Shown here in pieces: positions 36,140-43,623 of a DNA stretch of 64,000 nt. The stretch comes from Achromobacter ruhlandii (GTDB lineage: Bacteria > Pseudomonadota > Gammaproteobacteria > Burkholderiales > Burkholderiaceae_B). The stretch lies in contig NZ_CADIJL010000006.1 of NCBI RefSeq assembly GCF_902859695.1, forward strand, positions 62,001 through 126,000, given 5' to 3'. Position numbers and translations under genes: made by a program. The notes under the pieces are model-generated. The model had not been told where the DNA came from. It did no database searches and saw only the letters and a list, made by a program, of their open reading frames with translations. The stretch's first letter is position 1. The number at the start of each line of letters is the position of its first letter.

Positions 36140-37042
36140 TCACTCGTCGAAGCCGCGCGGCCCCAGCGATTCGACCAGGTAGTCGATGAAGGACTTGATG
36201 CGCGAGGAGATCGCGGTGTTGCGGTAGTACACCGCGTTGACCGGCTGGCGCACGTCCAGCGTCTGGCGCGGGAACAGCTGGCGCAAGGCGCCGGACTGGC
36301 GGTCGGCGCGCGTCATGAAGTCCGACAGGCAGACGATGCCGGCGTCGTTCAGCGCCAGTTGCCGCAGCGTTTCGCCGCTGAACGAGCGGATCGCCGGCTG
36401 GATGTGCAGCGGTTGGCCGTCGGCGTCTTCCAGCGGCCATTCGTTCAGCGATTCCAGTTGCGAGAAGCCGAGCAGGGTGTGCTCGCGCAGATCGGCCACC
36501 CGCTTGGGGGCGCCGTGCGCCGCCAGGTAGCCGGGGCTGGCCAGCACGCGCACGCGGCTGCGGCCGATCGGCACCGCGTGCAGCGAAGAATCCTTCAGGC
36601 TGCCGATGCGCAGCGCCAGGTCGGTGCGGCGTTCCAGCAGGTCGATGTTGCCCTCGTTGCTGTTCAGTTCCAGCTCGACCTTGGGATAGCGCTTGCGGTA
36701 GCCCGGCACCAGCGGAACGATGACGTGCAGCATGAAGGGCGAGGCGGCGTCGACCCGCAGCCGCCCGGCCGGCTGGTTGCGGCGCGCGCGCATCTGTTCC
36801 TCGGTCTCTTCGACCGCGGCGATGATCTTGCGGGCCTGCTCCAGGTAGGCGCTGCCTTCCTCGGTCAGTTCCAGCCGCCGGGTGGTGCGGCGCATCAGCG
36901 TGGTCTGCAGCTTTTCCTCCAGCCGCGTCATGGTGCGGCTGGTGGCGGAAATGGTCTGCTGCAGCGCATCGGCGGCGGCGGTGATGGAACCGCAGTCCAC
37001 GATGGCGATGAAGACCTGCATTTCGTCGAGGGTCGTTTTCAT
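36140..37042 (-). CDS. LysR-family regulator (YafC-like)
   Basis: A 300-residue LysR regulator. The N-terminal winged helix-turn-helix ([46 protein letters not shown]) is followed by a ligand domain. It is divergent from dkgB. In E. coli the LysR gene yafC is also beside dkgB, so the neighbourhood is conserved. It probably controls dkgB through the palindrome at 37044. Its inducer is unknown. Confidence 0.82.
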   Translation of the reverse strand: MKTTLDEMQVFIAIVDCGSITAAADALQQTISATSRTMTRLEEKLQTTLMRRTTRRLELTEEGSAYLEQARKIIAAVEETEEQMRARRNQPAGRLRVDAASPFMLHVIVPLVPGYRKRYPKVELELNSNEGNIDLLERRTDLALRIGSLKDSSLHAVPIGRSRVRVLASPGYLAAHGAPKRVADLREHTLLGFSQLESLNEWPLEDADGQPLHIQPAIRSFSGETLRQLALNDAGIVCLSDFMTRADRQSGALRQLFPRQTLDVRQPVNAVYYRNTAISSRIKSFIDYLVESLGPRGFDE

Positions 37043-37043
37043 A

Positions 37044-37060
37044 TTTGACGTTATATCAAA
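37044..37060. promoter_or_regulatory. Candidate LysR-type site before dkgB
   Basis: TTTGA-N7-TCAAA is a perfect palindrome and contains the T-N11-A core of LysR sites. It starts 2 bp from the LysR start codon in the divergent promoter. Confidence 0.5.
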
Positions 37061-37143
37061 AGTCTTTCGCCGATACAGGGCTTATTCCGCAAGGATCGCG
37101 CGGGCACACTGGGTGCATTCCAACACCTACCCGGGAGTTTTAC

Positions 37144-37947
37144 ATGAGCATTCCGTCTTTTGGCGTCGGCACCTTCCGCCTGCAGGGCCAGGTCGTCATC
37201 GATTCCGTGCGCAACGCGCTGGACGTCGGCTACCGCGCCGTCGACACCGCCCAGATCTATGAAAACGAAGCCGAGGTCGGCCAGGCCATCGAGGCCAGCG
37301 GCATCGCCCGCGCCGACCTGTTCCTGACCACCAAGATCTGGGTGCCGAACTATGGCCGCGCCAAGCTTGTGCCCAGCCTGAAGGACAGCCTGGCCAAGCT
37401 GCGCACCGACTACGTCGACCTGACGCTGATCCACTGGCCCGCGCCCGGCAACGGCGTGGCCATCGCCGAGATGATGGCCGGACTGATGGACGCCCGCGAA
37501 CAGGGCCTGACGCGCCAGATCGGCATTTCCAACTTCCCCATTGCCGAGACCCGCGAGGCCATCGCCGCCGTCGGCAAGGAAGCGATCGCCACCAACCAGA
37601 TCGAGCTCAGCCCGTATCTGCAGAACCGCAAGCTGGTGGACTTCCTGAACCAGCAGGGCATCCACGTCACGTCGTACATGACGCTGGCCTACGGCAAGGT
37701 GCTCAAGGACCCGGTGATCGGCCAGATCGCGCAGCGTCACAACGCCACGCCGGCGCAGGTGGCGCTGGCCTGGGCGCTGCAGCGCGGCTTCGCCGTGATC
37801 CCGTCGTCCACCAGGCGCGAGAACCTGGCGAGCAACCTGCTGGCCCGCGACCTGCGCCTGACCGACGCCGACATGGCGCGGATCGCCGCGCTGGAACGCA
37901 ACGGCCGCGAAGTCAGCCCGGAAGGCCTGGCCGCCGCCTGGGACTGA
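37144..37947 (+). CDS. dkgB: 2,5-didehydrogluconate reductase DkgB
   Basis: A 267-residue aldo-keto reductase, exactly the length of E. coli DkgB and similar along its whole length ([44 protein letters not shown], the ending [10 protein letters not shown]). The tetrad is in place: Asp and Tyr in DTAQIYENE, Lys in TTKIW, His in LIHWP. It reduces 2,5-diketo-gluconate and toxic aldehydes such as methylglyoxal with NADPH. Start ATG at 37144; an in-frame extension to 37045 overlaps the promoter and is not chosen. Confidence 0.9.
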   Translation: MSIPSFGVGTFRLQGQVVIDSVRNALDVGYRAVDTAQIYENEAEVGQAIEASGIARADLFLTTKIWVPNYGRAKLVPSLKDSLAKLRTDYVDLTLIHWPAPGNGVAIAEMMAGLMDAREQGLTRQIGISNFPIAETREAIAAVGKEAIATNQIELSPYLQNRKLVDFLNQQGIHVTSYMTLAYGKVLKDPVIGQIAQRHNATPAQVALAWALQRGFAVIPSSTRRENLASNLLARDLRLTDADMARIAALERNGREVSPEGLAAAWD

Positions 37948-38076
37948 AGCGCGCCGCCGTCGGCTGACGGGGGCGGCGTCCACGGGCTGGGCCAACCGCG
38001 CCGCTTCGTCAGCAAAACGCCAACCGAGTTGCGGTAAGGTAATCGCTCCCTTCAGAGATTCCGCACGGAGCAGAAC

Positions 38077-39126
38077 TTGAAATACCGCAAACTCGGCCGT
38101 ACCGACCTGGACGTCAGCCTCATCGGCCTGGGCACCATGACCTGGGGCGAGCAGAACACCGAGGCCGAGGCCCACCAGCAGCTCGACTACGCGCTGGAGC
38201 GCGGCGTCAACCTGGTCGACGTGGCCGAAATGTACCCGGTGCCGCCCAAGCCGGAAACCCAGGGCCTGACCGAAACCTACATCGGCACCTGGCTGGCGCG
38301 CGGCAAGCGCCGCCAGGACATCGTGCTGGCCAGCAAGGTGGCCGGCCCGGTGCGCGATCCCAAGCGTCCCGGCCACATCCGCGATGGCAAGACCTTCCTG
38401 GACCGCAAGAACCTGACCGAAGCGCTGGACGCCAGCCTCAAGCGTTTGCAGACGGACTACCTGGACCTGTACCAGCTGCATTGGCCCGACCGCACCACCG
38501 CCACCTTCGGCCAGCTGTCGTATCCGTGGGTCAAGGACGACCACACCGTGCCGATCGAGGAAACCCTGTCGGTGCTGCAGGACTTCGTGCGCGCCGGCAA
38601 GGTGCGCCATGTGGGCGTTTCCAACGAAACGCCGTGGGGCGTGTCGCAGTTCCTGAAGGCCTCCGACAATCTCGGCCTGCCGCGCATCGCCTCGATCCAG
38701 AATGCCTACAGCCTGCTCAACCGCGTCTACGAGATCGGCCTGTCCGAATTCAGCCACCACGAAGGCGTGGGTCTGCTGGCCTATTCGCCGCTGGCCATGG
38801 GCATGCTCTGCGGCAAGTACCTGGACGGCGCCCGTCCCGCCAATGCGCGCCTGACGCTGTATACGCGCTTCACGCGCTACAGCAATCCGCAGGCCGAGGC
38901 CGCCACCCGCGCGTACGTCGAACTGGCGCGCCAGCACGGCATCTCGCCGACGCACCTGGCGCTGGCCTGGGTCAACCAGCGCCCCTTCGTCACCAGCAAC
39001 CTGATCGGCGCCACCAACCTGCAGCAATTGAAGGAGAACATCGACAGCGTCGACGTCGAACTGTCGTCCGAGCTGCTGCAGGCCATCGACCAGATCCACG
39101 TGCGCCATCCCAACCCGGCGCCCTGA
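38077..39126 (+). CDS. tas: NADP(H)-dependent aldo-keto reductase Tas
   Basis: A 349-residue aldo-keto reductase matching E. coli Tas throughout (LGLGTMTWGEQNTEAEAH, VAEMYPVPPKPETQGLTETY, SLLNRVYEIGLSE, the final HPNPAP). The catalytic Asp/Tyr are in DVAEMYP, Lys in LASKV and His in LHWPD. The start is an uncommon TTG at 38077, supported by GGAG at 38067-38070 and by the protein aligning from its first residue. Physiological substrate unknown. Confidence 0.88.
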   Translation: MKYRKLGRTDLDVSLIGLGTMTWGEQNTEAEAHQQLDYALERGVNLVDVAEMYPVPPKPETQGLTETYIGTWLARGKRRQDIVLASKVAGPVRDPKRPGHIRDGKTFLDRKNLTEALDASLKRLQTDYLDLYQLHWPDRTTATFGQLSYPWVKDDHTVPIEETLSVLQDFVRAGKVRHVGVSNETPWGVSQFLKASDNLGLPRIASIQNAYSLLNRVYEIGLSEFSHHEGVGLLAYSPLAMGMLCGKYLDGARPANARLTLYTRFTRYSNPQAEAATRAYVELARQHGISPTHLALAWVNQRPFVTSNLIGATNLQQLKENIDSVDVELSSELLQAIDQIHVRHPNPAP

Positions 39127-39195
39127 TCCCCGCCCGCCGCGCCTGCGCGCAGGCGCGGCCCGGGCCGCCCAACCGGACGGCCCGGCCCCTGTCTC

Positions 39196-42100
39196 TCAAT
39201 ACACGTCACGCAGGTAGCGCTTGTCGGCCGTCATCCGCGCCACATAGGCTGCCGCCGCGTCGGCGTCCAGGCCGCCATGTTCCGCCACCACCTGCCGGAG
39301 CATGGCGTCCACGTCCTTGGCCATGCGTTCGGCATCGCCGCAGACATAGAAATGCGCGCCCTCCTGCAGCCACGCCCAGAGCTGTGCGCCGTGCTCGCGC
39401 ATGCGGTCCTGCACGTAGACCTTGGCCGCCTGGTCGCGCGAGAACGCCAGGTCCAGCCGTGTCAGCAGGCCATCATCGCGCAGCGCCTGCAATTCGTCGC
39501 GATAGTAGAAATCGCTGGCCGCGTGCCGCTCGCCGAAGAACAGCCAGTTGCGGCCGCCATCGCCGCGCGCCCGCCGCTCCTGCAGGAAGGCGCGGAACGG
39601 CGCCACGCCGGTGCCGGGGCCGACCATGATCATCGGCGTGTCCCCCTGCCGTGGCGGCCGGAAGTGGCTGGCCTCCTGCACGAAGACCGGCACGTCGGCG
39701 TCACCCGCGCGGTCGGCCAGGAAGGTCGACGAGACGCCCTTGCGCTGGCGCCGGCCGTTGTCGTAGCGCACGGCGGACACCGTCAGGTGGACCTCGCCGG
39801 GATGCGCCTTGGGGCTGGAGGCGATGGAGTACAGGCGCGGCTGCAGGCGCTTGAGCGCGCCCAGCCACGCCTGCGCCGGCAGCGCAGCCGGAAACGCGTG
39901 CAGCACGTCGACCAGCTGCTTGCCCCACAACCATTGGCGCAGGTCGGTCCGGCGCTCCTCGGCCAGCAATTGCCGCAGGCCCGGGTCGCGGGTGTGTTCG
40001 GCGATCAGCGCCAGCGTGGCGGGGGCGGGGCGCGCGATTTCGTAATGCGCGGATAGCGCTTGGGCCAGCGGCATGTCACCGACGCCCGGCACGCTGGCCA
40101 CGGCGTCGCCGGACAGGCCCGCCTGCGCCAGCAGCTCCTCCACCAGCGCGGGACAGTTCACCGGCCACACGCCTAGCGCGTCGCCGGCCTCGTAGGCCAG
40201 CCCCGAGTCCGACGTGTCCAGCGCCAGCGCGCGGGTGTCCTTGTCGCCGTGGGCGTTCAGACGCTGGTTGCCGACCAGGCGCGCGCGGGCCGGGCGCTTG
40301 CGGGAGGGCGGCGCGGGACGCATGCCGGGCGGCGAGCCGGCAGGCGTCGGCGGCGCGATGGTCGGCACAATCGCGGACGCCGGGCGCGGCGCCCGCGCCG
40401 GCGAGGCCCCGGCCGCCAGCGCCCCGGCGATGTCATCCGGCATCAGGTCGCCCGCTGGATGTCCTTGCCGTTCGGCCTCGGCGGCGTGGATGGCGGCAAT
40501 GGCGCTTTCCAGCCAGGCCTGGGCCGGCGCCTCGAAGTCCGTGTCGCAATCGACCCGCGCCAGCAAGGGCCGCGCGCCCAATTGCGCCAGCCGCCGGTCG
40601 AGCCGGCGACCGTGGCCGCAAAAAGCCTCGTAGTTGCTGTCGCCCAGGGCCAGCACCGCGTGGCGCAGCGGCGCCAGTTGCGGCGCGTCGGCGGCGGACA
40701 GCGCGCGCCACAGGTCCTGGCCGTTGTCCGGCGCCTCGCCGTCGCCGAAGGTGCTGGTGATCAGCAGCAGGTACTGGGCGCGCGCCAGGGCGTCGACCGC
40801 GCAGTCCGCCATGCAGGCGGTGCGCAGCGCGAAACCGGCCGCGGCCAGCGCGGCGGCGCTGCGTTCCACCAGCGATTCGGCATTGCCGGTCTGCGAGGCC
40901 CACAGCAGCGTCACGCGCGGGCGCGGGCCGATGATGCGGATGGCGGCTTCGCCGGTGTCGGCGGCCAGCCCCAGCGGCGCGGCCATGGCCTCGGCCGGCG
41001 CGGCGCGGCCTGCCGACACGGCGGGTGGTTCGGCGGCCGTCGTCCTGTCGGCAGGCGCTGACACGCGGCACAGCGCCACCGCGCAGAACTTCAGTTCGGG
41101 CTGCTGCGACAGTGGATCGATGGCGTCGCTGGTGACGGCGTTGATGCACAGCGCCTCCCCATACAGGTCGTTCCAGTGCATGGGGGCGAAGCAGTTGCCG
41201 GGCCGGACACGGTCGGTGACGACGGCGGGCAGCACCGCGCGCCCGCGCCGCGAACGGATCTCGACACTGTCGCCGGCGGCGATGCCGAGCGCAGTCGCGT
41301 CGTCGGGATGGATCTCCACGAACGGCGCGGGATTGAGCTTGTTCAGCATCGGCACCTTGCCGGTCTTGGTCAGCGTATGCCATTGGTGCTGCAGGCGTCC
41401 GGTGTTGAGCACCATGGGATAGTCGACGTCGGGCAGCTCGGCCGGATCGACATGCGGCCGCGCGTGGAATTGCGCGCGGCCGTTGGCGGTGGCGAACGCC
41501 AGGCGAGGCCGCGCGCCGTCCTCCTCTTCGCGCCACGGCTGGCTGACGCCGTCGTTGAGATAGCGGATCGGATTGCGGTCCGGACCGTCGGCGCGCGCAC
41601 AGGGCCATTGCAGCGGCGTTTCGCGCAATCGCGCATGGCTGGCGCCGCGCAGGTCGTAGCCGGTGGCGGGGTTGGAAAAGCCGGCGATCTCGTCGAACAC
41701 CTCGGCCGCGCTGGCGTACTGGAACGCGTGGCCGTAGCCCATCTCGCCGGCCACGGCGGCGATGATGCGCCAGTCGGGCAGGGCGTCGCCGGGCGGCGGC
41801 ACGGCACGCGGCATCAGCGTCAGGGTGCGCTCGGAATTGATCATCACGCCGTCGGCCTCGGCCCACAGCGCGCCGGGCAGGAGGATGTCGGCATGGCGAT
41901 TGGTCTCGGTGTCCAGGTAGGCGTCCTGCGCGATCACCAGTTCCGCGGCGCGCAGCCCGGCCAGCACGTTGGCGCGGTTGGCGACGCTGGCCACCGGATT
42001 GGTGCAGATGATCCAGCAGGCCTTGATCTCGCCCGCCGCCATGCGCTGGAACAGGTCGATGGTGCCTTGCCCCAGCCGCGCATGCAGCGTGCCGGCCGGC

Positions 42101-43215
42101 ACGCCCCAGCGCGCCTCGACAAAGGCGCGGTCGGCGGCCGACAGCACACTGCGCTGGCCCGGCAGGCCGGGACCCATGTAGCCCATCTCGCGTCCGCCCA
42201 TGGCATTGGGCTGGCCGGTCAGCGAGAACGGCCCGCTGCCCGGCCGGCAAATGCGGCCGGTGGCCAGGTGCAGATTGCACAGCGCGTTGGTGTTCCAGGT
42301 GCCATGGGTGCTCTGGTTCAACCCCATGGTCCAGCAGCTCATCCATTCCGGCGCCGCGCCGATCCAGTCGGCGGCCTGCCGCAGTTGCGCGGCGGCGATG
42401 CCGGTCAGCGCCTCGACGCGCTCGGGCGCGTAGTCGCGCAGGAAGTCCGGCATCGCCTCCCAGCCGTCGGTGTGCGCGGCGATGAAGGCCGCGTCGGTCT
42501 TGCCGGCCTCATGCAGCAGATGCAGCAGGCCGTTGAGCAGCGCCAGGTCGGTGCCCGGCTTGATCGCCAGGTGCAGGTGCGCCTTCTCGGCGGTGGTGGT
42601 GCGGCGCGGATCGACCACGATCAGGCGGGCGCCGGCCTTGACCCGGTCCATCATGCGCAGGTACAGGATCGGATGGCAGTCGGCCATGTTGGCGCCGATC
42701 ACCAGGAACAGGTCGGCGCGGTCAATGTCCTGGTACGAGCCCGGCGGGCCGTCGGCGCCCAGCGACAACTTGTAGCCGCTGCCGGCGCTGGCCATGCACA
42801 GCCGCGAATTCGACTCGATGTTGTTGGTGCCGATGAAGCCCTTGGCGAGCTTGTTGGCCAGGTACTGGGCCTCGATCGACATCTGTCCGGACACGTACAG
42901 CGATACCGCGTCCGGGCCGTGCGCATCGATGACGGCGCGCAGCCGGCGGGCGGTCTCGCGCAGGGCCTGCGCCATCGGCCTTGGCACCAGGTCCTGGCCG
43001 CGCCGGTCGCGCGCATAGGCGTGTTCCAGCCGGCCGGACTGGCGCAGGGCGAGGTGGGCCGAGGAACCCTTGGTGCAGAGGCGGCCGAAGTTGCTGGGAT
43101 GCTCGCGGTTGCCGGTGATCTTCACCACCTGCTCGCGCTCCACATGCAGGGTCATGCCGCAGCCCACGCCACAGTAGGGGCAGACGGTGTCCACGGTGCG
43201 CGCGTTGCCGTTCAT
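39196..43215 (-). CDS. nasA: Assimilatory nitrate reductase fused to a CysJ-like flavoprotein reductase
   Basis: A 1339-residue fusion. The N-terminal nitrate reductase has a [4Fe-4S] motif (C12, C15, C19 in CPYCGVGCGM, and a later Cys in GRLCTKG) and a bis-MGD molybdenum domain up to about residue 700. From about 760 a flavodoxin domain begins (TLLWASQTGNAESLVE). It is followed by an FAD/NADP(H) ferredoxin-reductase domain like CysJ (YSIASSPKAHPGEVHL, MVGPGTGVAPFRAFLQERR) running to the end. The protein can therefore take electrons from NAD(P)H directly and reduce nitrate to nitrite in the cytoplasm. Start ATG at 43215 with GGAG before it. Controlled by a sigma-54 promoter and a leader terminator. 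Confidence 0.9.
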   Translation of the reverse strand: MNGNARTVDTVCPYCGVGCGMTLHVEREQVVKITGNREHPSNFGRLCTKGSSAHLALRQSGRLEHAYARDRRGQDLVPRPMAQALRETARRLRAVIDAHGPDAVSLYVSGQMSIEAQYLANKLAKGFIGTNNIESNSRLCMASAGSGYKLSLGADGPPGSYQDIDRADLFLVIGANMADCHPILYLRMMDRVKAGARLIVVDPRRTTTAEKAHLHLAIKPGTDLALLNGLLHLLHEAGKTDAAFIAAHTDGWEAMPDFLRDYAPERVEALTGIAAAQLRQAADWIGAAPEWMSCWTMGLNQSTHGTWNTNALCNLHLATGRICRPGSGPFSLTGQPNAMGGREMGYMGPGLPGQRSVLSAADRAFVEARWGVPAGTLHARLGQGTIDLFQRMAAGEIKACWIICTNPVASVANRANVLAGLRAAELVIAQDAYLDTETNRHADILLPGALWAEADGVMINSERTLTLMPRAVPPPGDALPDWRIIAAVAGEMGYGHAFQYASAAEVFDEIAGFSNPATGYDLRGASHARLRETPLQWPCARADGPDRNPIRYLNDGVSQPWREEEDGARPRLAFATANGRAQFHARPHVDPAELPDVDYPMVLNTGRLQHQWHTLTKTGKVPMLNKLNPAPFVEIHPDDATALGIAAGDSVEIRSRRGRAVLPAVVTDRVRPGNCFAPMHWNDLYGEALCINAVTSDAIDPLSQQPELKFCAVALCRVSAPADRTTAAEPPAVSAGRAAPAEAMAAPLGLAADTGEAAIRIIGPRPRVTLLWASQTGNAESLVERSAAALAAAGFALRTACMADCAVDALARAQYLLLITSTFGDGEAPDNGQDLWRALSAADAPQLAPLRHAVLALGDSNYEAFCGHGRRLDRRLAQLGARPLLARVDCDTDFEAPAQAWLESAIAAIHAAEAERQGHPAGDLMPDDIAGALAAGASPARAPRPASAIVPTIAPPTPAGSPPGMRPAPPSRKRPARARLVGNQRLNAHGDKDTRALALDTSDSGLAYEAGDALGVWPVNCPALVEELLAQAGLSGDAVASVPGVGDMPLAQALSAHYEIARPAPATLALIAEHTRDPGLRQLLAEERRTDLRQWLWGKQLVDVLHAFPAALPAQAWLGALKRLQPRLYSIASSPKAHPGEVHLTVSAVRYDNGRRQRKGVSSTFLADRAGDADVPVFVQEASHFRPPRQGDTPMIMVGPGTGVAPFRAFLQERRARGDGGRNWLFFGERHAASDFYYRDELQALRDDGLLTRLDLAFSRDQAAKVYVQDRMREHGAQLWAWLQEGAHFYVCGDAERMAKDVDAMLRQVVAEHGGLDADAAAAYVARMTADKRYLRDVY

Positions 43216-43223
43216 GCTCGGCT

Positions 43224-43276
43224 CCAAAAAAGAAAGCGCCCTGCCTGCGCGGCCAGTGGCCGGGCGGGCAGGGCGC
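43224..43276 (-). terminator. Leader terminator (attenuator) before nasA
   Basis: Read leftward, GCGCCCTGCC (43276-43267) pairs with GGCAGGGCGC (43245-43236) and is followed at once by TTTCTTTTTT (43235-43226), about 10 bp before the nasA ATG. The 21-base loop contains an inner GGCC-AGT-GGCC hairpin. Because it lies between the sigma-54 promoter and the gene, it should stop transcription unless antitermination occurs. Confidence 0.82.
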
Positions 43277-43323
43277 CATTGCCCTGGTGAGTTCCCGGCG
43301 TGGCCGGGTCGATACGCTGTCGA

Positions 43324-43339
43324 TGCAAGTTCCATGCCA
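43324..43339 (-). promoter_or_regulatory. Sigma-54 promoter of nasA
   Basis: On the minus strand the sequence is TGGCATGGAACTTGCA, a full match to TGGCAYR-N4-TTGCW (-24 and -12 elements). The transcript would begin near 43313, giving a leader of about 98 nt that contains the terminator at 43276-43226. Confidence 0.85.
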
Positions 43340-43401
43340 GTCGGCCGCCGCCGGCGGACCACGCCGCACGCGGACCGGCGGCGCGCGCGGCGGTGCGCGG
43401 C

Positions 43402-43418
43402 CGCACCGCATTGGTGCG
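43402..43418. promoter_or_regulatory. NtrC-type site 1
   Basis: CGCACCGCATTGGTGCG is a perfect palindrome of the form GCACC-N5-GGTGC, the core of the NtrC enhancer consensus. It lies between the two divergent sigma-54 promoters. Confidence 0.78.
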
Positions 43419-43422
43419 CCTT

Positions 43423-43439
43423 CGAACCGTTTGGGTGCG
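43423..43439. promoter_or_regulatory. NtrC-type site 2
   Basis: CGAACCGTTTGGGTGCG matches GCACC-N5-GGTGC with one mismatch. Its centre is 21 bp from that of site 1, two helical turns, so two NtrC dimers could bind side by side as at glnA-type enhancers. Confidence 0.65.
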
Positions 43440-43481
43440 CGGTGGACGCGCCGGCGCGCCGCTGCGCGGGCGCCAGCGCGA

Positions 43482-43497
43482 TGGCATGCTTATTGCT
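43482..43497 (+). promoter_or_regulatory. Sigma-54 promoter of nirBD-nasR
   Basis: TGGCATGCTTATTGCT is a full match to TGGCAYR-N4-TTGCW. The transcript would begin near 43508, giving a leader of about 116 nt that meets the terminator at 43550-43592 before nirB. Confidence 0.85.
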
Positions 43498-43549
43498 TTG
43501 TTTGCCATACCGGGCCCGTGTCCGGCCAGACAACGCGAGCATTGCAGGC

Positions 43550-43592
43550 AACGGCGCCCGGACCCACCAGTCCCGGGCGCCGTTTGTCTTTT
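43550..43592 (+). terminator. Leader terminator (attenuator) before nirB
   Basis: AACGGCGCCCGG (43550-43561) pairs perfectly with CCGGGCGCCGTT (43573-43584) across an 11-base loop, followed by TTTGTCTTTT-like T-rich sequence to 43592. It ends 31 bp before the nirB ATG. Its place between promoter and gene makes it an attenuator. Confidence 0.85.
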
Positions 43593-43623
43593 GAAACCCG
43601 AACGGCCCAGCCTGGATAGCCCC

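Noticed and set aside
43509-43550. ANTAR dual-hexaloop hairpins in the nirB leader
   Set aside because: TGTC-CGGCCA-GACA gives one hexaloop hairpin, but the loop lacks the A1/G4 pattern and no second matching hairpin was found.
43216-43551. N-terminal extension of the nasA frame to 43551
   Set aside because: It would run through the leader terminator, the sigma-54 promoter and the NtrC sites; the family N-terminus begins just before CPYCGVGC.
43300-43623. N-terminal extension of the nirB frame to 43300
   Set aside because: It crosses the promoter and terminator; NirB normally starts a few residues before the FAD motif.
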